Of a stretch of 64,000 nucleotides of DNA, positions 1-9,587 are shown one piece after another (within the stretch, counting starts at the first letter, position 1; every line of letters begins with the position of its first letter). The notes beneath the pieces were generated by a model. The model was given only the letters and a program-made list of their open reading frames with translations. It did not search any database and had not been told where the DNA came from. The position numbers and the translations under genes were made by a program. The stretch is from Paenibacillus prosopidis (GTDB taxonomy: Bacteria; Bacillota; Bacilli; Paenibacillales; Paenibacillaceae): NCBI RefSeq assembly GCF_003337375.1, contig NZ_QPJD01000004.1, positions 226,866 through 290,865 of the forward strand, in the 5' to 3' direction.

Positions 1-1581
1 GGCACGATCAATACGATCGAAGAAGTTCTCGCGGCCACCATTGTCGGTGGCACACTAAACGCTGTTACCGTCATCGGCGGCACTATCAACACTGTTCAAC
101 AAATCCTTGCCGCTACCATCACCGGTGGCACGCTTAATGCTGTAACCATCATTGGCGGCACCATCAACACGGTCGAAGAAGTTCTCGCCGCCACCATCGT
201 CGGCGGCACGCTCACTGCCGTCACCATCATCGGCGGTACCATCAACACTGTCGAAGAAGTTCTCGCGGCCACCATAGTTGGCGGCACACTTAACGCTGTT
301 ACGGTCATCGGCGGCACCGTCAACACTGTCGAAGAAGTTCTTGCCGCCACCATCGTCGGCGGCACGCTCACTGCCGTCACCATCATCGGCGGTACCATCA
401 ACATTGTCGAAGAAGTTCTTGCCGCCACCATTGTCGGTGGCACACTAAACGCTGTTACCGTCATCGGCGGCACTATCAACACTGTTCAACAAATCCTTGC
501 CGCTACCATCGCCGGTGGCACGCTTAATGCTGTAACCATCATTGGCGGCACCATCAACACCATCGAGGAAGTTCTCGCCGCTACTATTGTCGGTGGCACC
601 ATCAATACAATCGAAGAAGTTCTTGCCGCCACCATCGTCGGCGGTACCATCAACACGGTCGAAGAAGTTCTCGCCGCTACTATTGTCGGCGGCACCATCA
701 ATACAATCGAAGAAGTTCTCGCGGCTACCATAGTTGGCGGCACACTAAACGCTGTTACCGTCATCGGTGGTACCATCAACACTGTGCAACAAGTCCTTGC
801 CGCCACCATCGTCGGCGGCACGCTCAATGCCGTCACCATCATCGGTGGGACGATCAACACTGTCGAAGAAGTTCTCGCCGCTACTATTGTCGGTGGCACG
901 ATCAATACGATCGAAGAAGTTCTCGCGGCCACCATTGTCGGCGGCACACTAAACGCTGTTACCGTCATCGGCGGCACCATCAACACGGTCGAAGAAGTTC
1001 TCGCCGCCACCATCGTCGGCGGCACGCTCACTGCCGTCACCATCATCGGCGGTACCATCAACACTGTCGAAGAAGTTCTCGCGGCCACCATAGTTGGCGG
1101 CACACTTAACGCTGTTACGGTCATCGGCGGCACCGTCAACACTGTCGAAGAAGTTCTTGCCGCCACCATCGTCGGCGGTACCATCAACACTGTCGAAGAA
1201 GTTCTCGCCGCTACTATTGTCGGTGGCACCATCAATACAATCGAAGAAGTTCTCGCCGCCACCATCGTCGGCGGTACGCTCAATGCCGTCACTATCGTCG
1301 GCGGCACCATCAACACTGTGCAACAAGTCCTTGCCGCCACCATCGTCGGCGGTACGCTCAATGCCGTCACTATCGTCGGCGGCACCATCAACACTGTGCA
1401 ACAACTCCTAGCTGCCACCATCGTTGGCGGCACGCTCAATGCCGTCACCGTCATCGGCGGGACGATCAACACTGTGCAACAACTCCTAGCTGCCACCATC
1501 GTTGGCGGCACGCTAAATGCTGTCACCATCATCGGCGGCACCATTAACACTATCTCACAGGTCCTCGCAGCGACGATCGTC
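1..1581 (+). repeat. In-frame tandem repeat array of 48-bp and 30-bp units
   Basis: The DNA is a mosaic of 48-bp and 30-bp units, usually paired as 78 bp, all kept in one reading frame. Higher-order duplication is visible. Bases 31-160 recur almost unchanged at 421-550, exactly 390 bp (5 x 78) away. A block of about 200 bases near 157-362 recurs identically near 973-1178. Other copies differ mainly at third codon positions, which points to selection on the protein together with recent recombination between units. The copy number may differ between strains and may be collapsed in short-read assemblies. Confidence 0.9.
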
Positions 1582-1941
1582 GGCGGTACGCTAACCGCCA
1601 TTTCACAAAACAATTTTATCGAGCAGTCCTTCCTGAATGTGGGAGTAGGGACGGTTCTGACCCTCACTCCGCTTACGGCCATCACCACTTCCGTTCTTGA
1701 AACCTACTCTTTCTTCATTTATAACCAGAGTGCCTCCGGCGCCGTGGTTGACGCATTCGTGGAAGTTAGCGCGGACGGTACGAACTGGTTTCGGGATGTT
1801 GAGGGGGTAAATATTACAAGCGGTACTGTGAGCGTCCTTGTTCCTCAAAGATTCCTGAAATACACACGAGTTAGCTACCGGTCAGCGACAACACTCGTTG
1901 CATCAACGATTAACGTCATATTTAACGCCCAAGGATCATAA
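1..1941 (+). CDS. Modular Thr/Gly-rich repeat surface protein (5' end outside window)
   Basis: The frame is open from the first base of the window, so the N-terminus lies upstream; at least 646 residues are visible. Up to about base 1581 it consists only of two modules: 16 residues of the type GGTINTVEEVLAATIV (about 23 copies) and 10 residues of the type GGTLNAVTVI (about 16 copies). They mostly alternate, with some runs of the 16-residue module alone. After the repeats comes a non-repetitive C-terminal domain of about 120 residues, rich in beta-strand patterns, which resembles the DUF6385-type domain (from memory, not searched). No Cys is seen. The regular Gly-Gly-Thr spacing suggests a beta-solenoid with many Thr side chains open to O-glycosylation. 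Glycosyltransferase genes start 54 bases downstream on the same strand. The inferred role is a glycosylated cell- or spore-surface protein; the true function is unknown. Confidence 0.75.
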   Translation, partial: GTINTIEEVLAATIVGGTLNAVTVIGGTINTVQQILAATITGGTLNAVTIIGGTINTVEEVLAATIVGGTLTAVTIIGGTINTVEEVLAATIVGGTLNAVTVIGGTVNTVEEVLAATIVGGTLTAVTIIGGTINIVEEVLAATIVGGTLNAVTVIGGTINTVQQILAATIAGGTLNAVTIIGGTINTIEEVLAATIVGGTINTIEEVLAATIVGGTINTVEEVLAATIVGGTINTIEEVLAATIVGGTLNAVTVIGGTINTVQQVLAATIVGGTLNAVTIIGGTINTVEEVLAATIVGGTINTIEEVLAATIVGGTLNAVTVIGGTINTVEEVLAATIVGGTLTAVTIIGGTINTVEEVLAATIVGGTLNAVTVIGGTVNTVEEVLAATIVGGTINTVEEVLAATIVGGTINTIEEVLAATIVGGTLNAVTIVGGTINTVQQVLAATIVGGTLNAVTIVGGTINTVQQLLAATIVGGTLNAVTVIGGTINTVQQLLAATIVGGTLNAVTIIGGTINTISQVLAATIVGGTLTAISQNNFIEQSFLNVGVGTVLTLTPLTAITTSVLETYSFFIYNQSASGAVVDAFVEVSADGTNWFRDVEGVNITSGTVSVLVPQRFLKYTRVSYRSATTLVASTINVIFNAQGS

Positions 1942-1995
1942 ATTAGGAACATTTTACGGACACGTTCCATTTCGTATACACCGGAGGAACAAACT

Positions 1996-4023
1996 ATGAC
2001 CGATGCCTTGTTGAGCATTCAATTGATTGTTCGCAATGAAGAAACGCTTTTGCCCTTCTGCCTTGATAGCGTAAAAACGATTGCCGACGAAATCGTCGTC
2101 GTGGATACCGGATCGACGGATCGTTCCGTCGAAATCGCCCGTTCCTACGGCGCCAAAGTTATCGTATCAAAATGGAACGATGACTTTTCATACGCCCGGA
2201 ACCAGGGATTGGCCCATACGCAAGCGCAGTGGATCTTCTACATCGATGCGGATGAAGTGCTTACGGAAGGAAAAGAATCGTTGCGGGAGCGGCTCACTGC
2301 TACAAATGCGGAAGCATTCTGGGTGAATATCGAAAACGTCTTGGGACGACTTCCCGAGGAGCGGCTTCAGCATCGAATGATTCGGCTGTTCCGTAATAAT
2401 CCCTCCTATCGCTTCCGAGAGCGTATCCACGAACAGATCATTCCTTCCATTCTCGAGCGATGTACGCCTGATCGGCTTGAGCTGTCCAACTTGAAGCTGA
2501 CTCATCTAGGCTATTTCGCTGAAATCAAAAATCAGTCGGAAAAACGCGAACGGAACGAGCGCATTCTTGCTTCAATGCTGAGCGAATCGAATCAAGACCC
2601 ATTTGTGCTTTACAATCTCGCCATCGCAAAGGAGCAGCGCGGCGATACGCAGGAAGCGCTTAAGGATCTGCTTTCCGCCAAAGCCAGCGCGCCGGCCGCG
2701 GCAGCCTACCGTCCCGTTCTTATCCGGGATATCGCCAAGCTGTACTTAACGATCGAAAGACCAGACGAAGCCGCCCGTATGCTGAATGAAGAATGCGGCA
2801 ATTATCAGGATTATCCCGATCTCTATTTCCTGCTAGGCCGATCTTATCGGCTTCAAGGATTATATCCGGAAGCTTTGCAGGCTTTCCAAAAGGCGGCCGG
2901 CTGCCAACCGTCTTCGGCTCCGTATGCAATCGAAACAGGTACGGCGACTTTCCGGGCCTACACGGAGCTGGGAGAACTGCTGGCCAAGCTCGGTCAATAC
3001 GAATCGGCCAAAACTTGCTATGAGAAAGCGATGGAATTCCATGCCGGATACATGCCCGCACTCCTTGGTTGGACTGCAGCTCTGGATGCGCTTAACGTCT
3101 CGATCGACACCATCACTGCTGGCCTGCAGCAGCTTCTCGCGAAACTTCCTGATCGCGCTAAGAAATATGCGGAAGCTATGATTTATTTAGGCCGATTTGA
3201 AGAACTGATCGGCACCCATAACGACGAACGGGATCCCGCAGAACCGGAGCTTGAATATTTTACAGCTTTGGCGCATCTCCACCTCAAACAGTACGACCAG
3301 GCTATTTTGATCTTGCAGAATCTATCTGCGACCGTACTGCCCGATCGACGCACAGATATCTCACAAATGCTGGCACTCGCGACATGGAGTCGGGGTTCGG
3401 CATTGGGATATGAATTTTATTGGGAGCTGGATGCCGACGTCAGACGCCTGTATCGTTCGCTGGAACGCAGATTGTGGAAGCGCCCGAAGGAAGCGATGGA
3501 TCCGGCAATGCTCCAGATGGCCAGGGAGATGATCGGGAAGGCCGTTCAAACCGGTCTGTTGGATACGGCATCAGAGTTAGCAGGCTCAGACCCCGCGCTC
3601 CTCATGCATGCGGCCAAATGTTTATATCGCAGCGGATACGTACAGCTAGCGGCTGATCTTTTTATCCACCTGCTCGAAGGGGATTCATTGGATGCTGAAG
3701 CGACTGTCTGCCTGGCTGAAATTTTATACGATCGTGCGCATTACGGCGAAGCGGCCGCTTTATTCGAGCAAGCGGTTCCCGAAATCGGGGATGCCGCCCG
3801 TATCGGAGCGGTGCTCAGCTATTTGCAAACCTCTCGAAGCTTGCTGCAGCAAGCTTTGGAATTTACTCCCGATTCTTCTCTGCTGAAGGGAGAATTGCAG
3901 AAGACGGCTACAGGTATCGAACTGCTTAATAAAATCGGTTGGCGCACGGAATGGACGCCAGCCCAAAGGAGGAGTGCGGGTGTCGTCACCCCTGATTTCC
4001 TTATGCATGATCGTGAAAGATGA
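1996..4023 (+). CDS. GT2 glycosyltransferase with TPR tail, copy 1
   Basis: This 675-residue protein starts with a family-2 (GT-A) glycosyltransferase domain at about residues 1-230. It has the nucleotide-binding stretch VVDTGSTD near 35-42 and the metal-binding DADE at 84-87, followed by the HEQIIPS motif that recurs in the neighbouring copies. The rest is helical with tetratricopeptide-like repeats. This layout is known from SunS-like peptide glycosyltransferases and related bacterial enzymes that glycosylate proteins. GGAGG lies 8 bases before the ATG. It follows the repeat protein by 54 bases and overlaps the next gene, so the genes are probably one operon. The acceptor is inferred to be the Thr-rich repeat protein; the sugar is unknown. 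Confidence 0.85.
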   Translation: MTDALLSIQLIVRNEETLLPFCLDSVKTIADEIVVVDTGSTDRSVEIARSYGAKVIVSKWNDDFSYARNQGLAHTQAQWIFYIDADEVLTEGKESLRERLTATNAEAFWVNIENVLGRLPEERLQHRMIRLFRNNPSYRFRERIHEQIIPSILERCTPDRLELSNLKLTHLGYFAEIKNQSEKRERNERILASMLSESNQDPFVLYNLAIAKEQRGDTQEALKDLLSAKASAPAAAAYRPVLIRDIAKLYLTIERPDEAARMLNEECGNYQDYPDLYFLLGRSYRLQGLYPEALQAFQKAAGCQPSSAPYAIETGTATFRAYTELGELLAKLGQYESAKTCYEKAMEFHAGYMPALLGWTAALDALNVSIDTITAGLQQLLAKLPDRAKKYAEAMIYLGRFEELIGTHNDERDPAEPELEYFTALAHLHLKQYDQAILILQNLSATVLPDRRTDISQMLALATWSRGSALGYEFYWELDADVRRLYRSLERRLWKRPKEAMDPAMLQMAREMIGKAVQTGLLDTASELAGSDPALLMHAAKCLYRSGYVQLAADLFIHLLEGDSLDAEATVCLAEILYDRAHYGEAAALFEQAVPEIGDAARIGAVLSYLQTSRSLLQQALEFTPDSSLLKGELQKTATGIELLNKIGWRTEWTPAQRRSAGVVTPDFLMHDRER

Positions 4024-5770
4024 AGCCGATGTCATCGCAAGATGCTTGGAAAGCGCAGCGAAAGCCGTCGATGAAATCATCGTCGTGGATACGGGATCGA
4101 TCGACAGCACGGCTGAAATTGCCCGGAGCCTGGGAGCGATTGTAATCAATAGCGAATGGCGCAACGATTTTGCCTACGCCCGCAACGCCGGCTTGCAGCA
4201 TGCCTCCGGAAAATGGATCTTGGTTCTTGACGCGGACGAGGAGCTGGATATGGCCGCCGGCGACAAATTGCGTCAATACGTCGTCCAAGACGGTGCGGAC
4301 GGTTACTTCGTACATATTTATAATTTCGCCGGCGAACGAAACGATGGACCTGCCGTCATTAATCCGACCATCCGGATGTTTCGCAACCATCCCCGGCACC
4401 GCTTCGAAGGACGCATCCATGAACAGATCACGCCGAGCATCCAAGCCAGCAACCCGAACGCCGTTTTCATGTTAACGGATGTCCGGGTGAACCATTACGG
4501 CTATCAAAATGAGGTGATTCAGCGTAAAAACAAAACCGAACGCAACCTGCTTCTTCTGCAAGAAACGTTAAAGGAGAAGCCGGACGACCCCTTTCATCTC
4601 TATAATATTTCCGTGGAATGGCTGCGTTTGGGCAAAGTAAGAGAAGCATTGGAAGGCTTTCGAAAATCGCGTATGCTGACAAATCCGAAAACAAGTTATG
4701 CCCACCTGCTCTACAAATGCGAAGCCAAATGCCACATGGCCTTAGGGCAATCCATATCAGGTTTGGACGTTTGCGCGGAAGGACTGCTGAAATACCCTCA
4801 ATACTCGGACCTGTATCATTATCAAGGCCTGTTTCATTTAAATATGTCGGATATCGGCAAGGCGAAGGAAGCCTTCTCCAAAGCAGTGGAGACCGGTCCG
4901 CCCTCGTCCGGCTACCATACGGAAGAAGGTATGGGCTCTTATATATCCGCTTACCAGCTCGGCTTGCTGCACGAAGCATCCCTGGAGATCGAAGCGGCCG
5001 CCGAAAGTTACCTGCGTGCTGTGCAAAGCTTCTCCACTTTTGTGCCTCCGCTTTACCGGTTATTTCATCTCCTTCGCATTTCCGGCCGGGAAGCGGATAT
5101 TGTTCCCCTCCTCCTAGAGCGTATTTCTATAGACGAGCCGGAACAGGCAGTAAACATCTTGAAGGTCATGGAAGACACCGGATGCAGCCATGCCGCTCTC
5201 CGGTTCATCGAGCGCTATCGACATCTGCTTTCTCCAGTGGACGCAACCGTCTATACGGCCGCTCATGCGCTGCTTATCGGAGACCTGATTAAGGCCCGAA
5301 TATTGGTTCAGCAGCTGCAGGTTTCGAATCCGGAGCATCAGGGCCTGCTTCGTATGAACGTGCTGCTCTGCAGCCTCGGCGACGAGCTTGAGGAGGCGCA
5401 GCGTCATTGGAACCGGCTTACAGAACTATACCCGGAACAGCAAAGCAGTGTTCTGGCCTATTTGATCGGCGACCTTGCACCTGCCGGACTTCTCCTTGAT
5501 CAGGAAGGACTGCATGATATGAGAATGGCCATAAAGTCGGCTTTCTCGAACAGCCGTCCCATTGCAGTGAACCGGATTGCCAGCGCTTGGGGTGAAGCTG
5601 TAACCGTCCAGGACAGTCCAAATCGAGCAAATGCTACGGCTGCATTGGTCCGTACGCTGGCTGAATTTGCCGAACGGCACTTGGAACGATTGACGGAAAC
5701 TCCACGACTAAGGGAATTGTCAAACGCATGCCGGCTTGTCCTCCCCTTCGAGGACGGCTCGCTGCGTTGA
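3980..5770 (+). CDS. GT2 glycosyltransferase with TPR tail, copy 2
   Basis: This is a paralogue of the preceding gene, 596 residues from the GTG at 3980. That start was chosen because AAAGGAGG at 3965-3972 sits 7 bases before it; the GTG at 3974 is only one base past the Shine-Dalgarno site. The N-terminal domain shows SLCMIVKDE, VVDTGSID and DADE (84-87). The motif HEQITPSI follows, and then TPR-like helices. Its first 44 bases overlap the end of copy 1, which suggests translational coupling. Like its neighbours it is cytoplasmic, with no signal peptide. The likely role is transfer of one sugar of a glycan onto a surface protein; donor and acceptor are not readable from sequence. Confidence 0.85.
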   Translation: MSSPLISLCMIVKDEADVIARCLESAAKAVDEIIVVDTGSIDSTAEIARSLGAIVINSEWRNDFAYARNAGLQHASGKWILVLDADEELDMAAGDKLRQYVVQDGADGYFVHIYNFAGERNDGPAVINPTIRMFRNHPRHRFEGRIHEQITPSIQASNPNAVFMLTDVRVNHYGYQNEVIQRKNKTERNLLLLQETLKEKPDDPFHLYNISVEWLRLGKVREALEGFRKSRMLTNPKTSYAHLLYKCEAKCHMALGQSISGLDVCAEGLLKYPQYSDLYHYQGLFHLNMSDIGKAKEAFSKAVETGPPSSGYHTEEGMGSYISAYQLGLLHEASLEIEAAAESYLRAVQSFSTFVPPLYRLFHLLRISGREADIVPLLLERISIDEPEQAVNILKVMEDTGCSHAALRFIERYRHLLSPVDATVYTAAHALLIGDLIKARILVQQLQVSNPEHQGLLRMNVLLCSLGDELEEAQRHWNRLTELYPEQQSSVLAYLIGDLAPAGLLLDQEGLHDMRMAIKSAFSNSRPIAVNRIASAWGEAVTVQDSPNRANATAALVRTLAEFAERHLERLTETPRLRELSNACRLVLPFEDGSLR

Positions 5771-5780
5771 AAGAGGCCGT

Positions 5781-7681
5781 ATGAAGAGCGATATCACGTT
5801 ATCTATGATCGTAAAAGATGAAGAAGAACGATTGGAAGCCTGCTTGGCTTCGGTTGCTGAATATGTTGATGAGATCATTGTCGTCGATACGGGCTCGACA
5901 GACAATACTGTGTGGATCGCCCGTCAATTCGGAGCCCGAATCATTCAAGTCCCATGGGAGAACGATTTCGCGAAGGCGCGTAATGTTGGTCTCGAGCAGG
6001 CAACGAAACGATGGGTGCTATGCCTGGATGCCGACGAACGGCTCATGCCCGTTCCCTCCGGCTATCTTTCCTATTTAATTACCCAGGAGGATGTTCACGG
6101 CTACTATGTTCGTATTAAAAGCTTTATCGGCCAATCGTCAGACGGTGAGTACATGACAGACGAAACCTGCCGATTGTTCAGGAACGACCGCCCATTCGCT
6201 TCACACGCCCGATTCACGAGCAGGTTGTCCCCTCCCTGCTTGCAATTCCCGGCGCAGCTCTGCTCCGTTCGAAGCTGACCGTTCTTCATGAAGGCTATTT
6301 GGATCCTGTAATTGAAGAAAAGAACAAAAACGGGCGCAACATGGCAATCCTACAAGCCGCGCTGCACCGTCATCCGGACGACCCGGAATACCGCTACGCC
6401 TATGGAACGGAATTGTATCAGCAGCAAAAGTATGACGAGGCGCTCGATTTCTTTCTTCCGCTCCTCGATTTGCACGGAGAACGCCTCCGATTAGATCCAG
6501 GCCCCGGACAGACAGCCGATCTGACCATAAAAGCTGCTTATGCCCTGAGCCGGACCGGACGAACTGAAACGTCCATTCAACTGCTGAGAAAAGGACTGGA
6601 ACGGTATCCCGATCATCCCGAGATGCTCGAGCTGCTGGCGGGATTGTACCTGGAGAACCGCCGTCCCGCAGACGCGCTATCACAGCTGGAACCGGCGTTG
6701 GGTGCCGGAAGCAGTTCTGCTTTTTATACGACTCTGTCCGGTTCGGGATCATACCGTAGTATGCATCTGGCCGGTTTGGCCCTCGAAGGGCTATGGATGT
6801 TCGGGGAGGCTGCTGCCCGTTATTCTGCGGTCTTGTCCATCCGTCCGAATTATGCGCCGTCCTGGTCCCGCCTTCCTCAGCTGGCCATGATAACGGGTCA
6901 GGAGGAGCAGCTCGCAAACCTGCTCGCCGATCTTCGTAACCGCGTTCCGCCGGATGTATGGGTAAGCATTCTGCACGAAACGATTTATTTTCGCAAGGAC
7001 GATTTTGCGGGAAAAGTATGGGAGCTCGCCCCTGACACCATACGTAACCGGTATTACCCGCTGTGGGAAGCAATTATTTTGGCCCGGGAAGATGCCGATG
7101 CCGCCTCCCGTCGATTCAAGCGTCTCGGCAGCAGCGTTGAGGCGGAGTGGTATTTATGGGCTATCAGCGTCAAAACGGAATCGGAAAATGAGACGGACTT
7201 GCGGCTGCCGCCAAACTTCCATGAACCGATGACGGAAGCGCTGTATCGGCGGTGTCAAGACGTTTTGCTGCAGGTCTGCGCTTGGGAGGGCGTGCTTCGC
7301 TGGATGGATCGTTTCCCGGCCAACCTCGCTTGCCCGCAGCTGCCAGTTCATCGGTATTACGCTTATCTGAGCAGCCCGGAGGCTGCGATTGAAGCACTGC
7401 TGGATACGGCGAGACAAAGGCGCGAAACCCTCACCGCGAGAGACGGGCTTGCGCTCGGCGGGCTTGCCTTCCATGCCGGCAAGCTTCCGGATTCGCTTGA
7501 CTGGTTCCGTTATGCCGGACAGTTCGAGCCTGCCCGTATCGAACAGCCCGCAGCGCTCGCTTATGTTAATCTGCTGATGGCCCGAAAGCGGCTTCCCTCC
7601 CGATTGTCCGACGTGTTCGCAGCTCCCGACCAGGATCAGTTCAGCAGGGTGATTCGGAGCTTCATGATCCTGTCCGGCTGA
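5781..7681 (+). pseudogene. GT2 glycosyltransferase with TPR tail, copy 3 (single-base frameshift)
   Basis: This is the third tandem paralogue. The ATG at 5781 opens a frame with LSMIVKDEE, VVDTGSTD and DADE (83-86), but it runs out of homology near 6200 and stops at 6278. The homologous continuation (PIHEQVVPSLL, then TPR-like helices to 7681) is in another frame. Adding one T to the TT at about 6198-6201 restores FTRPIHEQV and gives an unbroken protein of 633 residues, the same size class as copies 1 and 2. The flanking coding sequence is undamaged, so this is either a sequencing error or a very recent inactivation. The gene begins 10 bases after copy 2 ends. Confidence 0.8.
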
Positions 7682-7709
7682 AGTGATGACAAGAAAGGAT
7701 GGTAACGTT

Positions 7710-8750
7710 ATGATAGGTCCGATCCTGTACCTGCCCTGCTTTGATTTTCATCCCCATCGCCAGCGTCCGCAGCATCTGCTCTACCAGCTGAGCCTGCTCG
7801 GTTTTGATGTAATCTATTGCAATGTCACTCAAAACAAAGAGCAGCCGTTCGTCCGGTTGAACGACCGCTTTGTCATCTGCCAGGACATAGAAGCGATTCC
7901 TCGGCAACGGTATATCATGTGGGTTTCCCACGGTCCATATTTGGATGAGCTTCACCGGTTCGACCGTTCCATGCTCATTACCGATATCGCGGATGCATCG
8001 GTAGGACCTTTTTCCGTTTTCGCTCCTTGGCACGAGCGAAAAATCAAAGAAGCGGACCTGGTCCTATGCGCCTCTCAACCGTTGTTCGAAGAAGCGAAAT
8101 CACTGAGCGAATATGCGATGCTCGTTCGTAACGGCGCAGAGACGGAGTGCTTTACGCCGGCCTCGAACAAGAACGGTCCCCCGCTGCACAAGGAGCAGGA
8201 AGCAGCCTTTCTGGCCGGCTCCACAGCTCCCGTCATCGGTTTCTGGGGAGCCGTCGCCGATTGGCTGGATTTCGAACTGATCGGTTATTTAGCCGAGATA
8301 CGGCCATATTACCTGTTTGTATTCATCGGGACGATCAGCTGTACGATTCCGGATGCGCTGACCCGCCTCCCTAATATACGGTGGCTCGGCGATCAGGAGT
8401 ACGAAGCGCTGCCCGCCTTCGCCCGACAGTTCGACGCAGCGATCATTCCGTTCATCAAAAATGATTTGACCGAGCACGCCAATCCGATCAAAATGTATGA
8501 GTATTTGGCGGCGGGCCTTCCCGTTGTATCCACCGATTTAGCGGAGATCCGGCCCTACAGCGATGTCGTTCGCGTCGTTCCCGCCGGCGACAAAGCCGCA
8601 TTCGAAAGACAGCTTGACGAAGCCTTGTTGTCGGATCGTTCCGATGCACATATCGCAAGCCGGCAGCAAACCGCATCGTCGGAAAGCTGGAAGCAGCGGG
8701 CGCATGTTGTTGCGGAGACGATTCGCAAGCGCAGCTTTATCGAACGATAG
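7710..8750 (+). CDS. TuaH-like family 4/1 glycosyltransferase
   Basis: This 346-residue glycosyltransferase of GT-B type resembles the TuaH family (teichuronic acid synthesis). The N-terminus has a Pro-rich stretch followed by RPQHLL. The C-terminal donor-site region includes NPIKMYEYLAAGLPVVSTD near residues 261-279, where a Glu and Gly-Leu-Pro-Val are typical of nucleotide-sugar binding. GAAAGGA precedes the ATG at 7710; an ATG at 7686 would add eight residues without a better site. It is the last gene of the plus operon, 28 bases after copy 3, and is followed by a strong terminator. The inferred role is a further sugar in the same surface glycan. Confidence 0.8.
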   Translation: MIGPILYLPCFDFHPHRQRPQHLLYQLSLLGFDVIYCNVTQNKEQPFVRLNDRFVICQDIEAIPRQRYIMWVSHGPYLDELHRFDRSMLITDIADASVGPFSVFAPWHERKIKEADLVLCASQPLFEEAKSLSEYAMLVRNGAETECFTPASNKNGPPLHKEQEAAFLAGSTAPVIGFWGAVADWLDFELIGYLAEIRPYYLFVFIGTISCTIPDALTRLPNIRWLGDQEYEALPAFARQFDAAIIPFIKNDLTEHANPIKMYEYLAAGLPVVSTDLAEIRPYSDVVRVVPAGDKAAFERQLDEALLSDRSDAHIASRQQTASSESWKQRAHVVAETIRKRSFIER

Positions 8751-8783
8751 AGCATCCAAATGCAATCAGGCATAAGATACAGA

Positions 8784-8810
8784 AAGGCGCCGCTAATGCG
8801 GCGCCTTCTT
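8784..8810. terminator. Bidirectional intrinsic terminator between converging operons
   Basis: A perfect 8-bp GC stem, GGCGCCGC (8786-8793) and GCGGCGCC (8798-8805), encloses a TAAT loop. It is flanked by AGAAA on one side and TTCTT on the other, so it can act on both strands. It lies 36 bases past the TuaH-like gene and 31 bases before the end of the converging methyltransferase gene. Confidence 0.8.
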
Positions 8811-8836
8811 GGTCAATACAGCTTCCCTCCAAAGAT

Positions 8837-9568
8837 TTATACTACCGTCCCTGAGGTAACAATCAAATACCCCGGGAACAAGCCCCTTTCCTTATCAGAC
8901 AGCTCCTCATACCAATCTTTGAAGACCGCTTTCAAGGTCTGCTGCTCGGGCAGAAATTCCAAGAAATCGAACGCCGTGTCAATAGCGATATCGAATTCCT
9001 TTACATTGCTCAATCCAGCCTGTTCGAACTCCTCCTTCAGCGAATGCAGCGGTATTTCAAAGCCATAACCCCATGCTCCGGTTTTCTCCGCGTACGCTTT
9101 TCCAAGCCGGTAGGGCAAACAGCGTGCATTCGGCGCAAATGCGATGACACTGCCTCCCGCGCGGGTGACCCGTGCCATTTCGGTTATGATTTTTAAACGG
9201 TCATCGCGCTCATAATGCTCCAATACGCCCGCATTCCAGCATAAATCCACCTGCTTGCCTTCGAGTGAAAGGCTCCGAATATCCTCCTGCAGGAAAGCTG
9301 CGTTCCTCGCTTTGCGGCGATATGCCAGCCTGCTTTGCTTCAAAGCGTGCTCCGAGTAGTCTGCTAAAATCGTTTCCGCGCCGTCCATGGCCATACAAAG
9401 CGATATTTTGCCCGAGCCCGAACCGGCTTCCAATATACGTTTCCCTTTCAGCTCGCCGGCAAGCCGGCAAATCGTATCATAAATAGACATACTTAACGCA
9501 TCCCAATGATAGGACGGTTCCGTTGACCAGATCCGGTCCCATACCTGCGTATCCGCTGAAGATTCCAA
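8837..9568 (-). CDS. Class I SAM-dependent methyltransferase
   Basis: The S-adenosylmethionine motif I ILEAGSGSGK is followed by an acidic residue in ILADYSEHAL and by the motif LCWNAGVLEHY, all typical of small-molecule or sugar methyltransferases of the Methyltransf_11/25 type. The frame is open farther upstream to 9679, but that would overlap the preceding gene by 92 bases. A TTG at 9568 preceded by AAAGGGG just after the upstream stop is the better start and gives 243 residues. It is the last gene of the minus operon. It may O-methylate a sugar of the surface glycan (inference); the substrate cannot be read from the sequence. Confidence 0.75.
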   Translation of the reverse strand: MESSADTQVWDRIWSTEPSYHWDALSMSIYDTICRLAGELKGKRILEAGSGSGKISLCMAMDGAETILADYSEHALKQSRLAYRRKARNAAFLQEDIRSLSLEGKQVDLCWNAGVLEHYERDDRLKIITEMARVTRAGGSVIAFAPNARCLPYRLGKAYAEKTGAWGYGFEIPLHSLKEEFEQAGLSNVKEFDIAIDTAFDFLEFLPEQQTLKAVFKDWYEELSDKERGLFPGYLIVTSGTVV

Positions 9569-9587
9569 TGGCAGCTTCCCCTTTACC

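Noticed and set aside
1-1581. Possible CRISPR or other direct-repeat array
   Set aside because: The units are in frame, without unique spacers, and vary at third codon positions, so this is a coding repeat.
96-1688. Long open frames on the minus strand and in another plus frame across the repeat array
   Set aside because: They mirror the repeat and its codon bias, have no ribosome sites and would be as repetitive as the sense frame. The sense frame alone continues into a non-repetitive domain and fits the operon.
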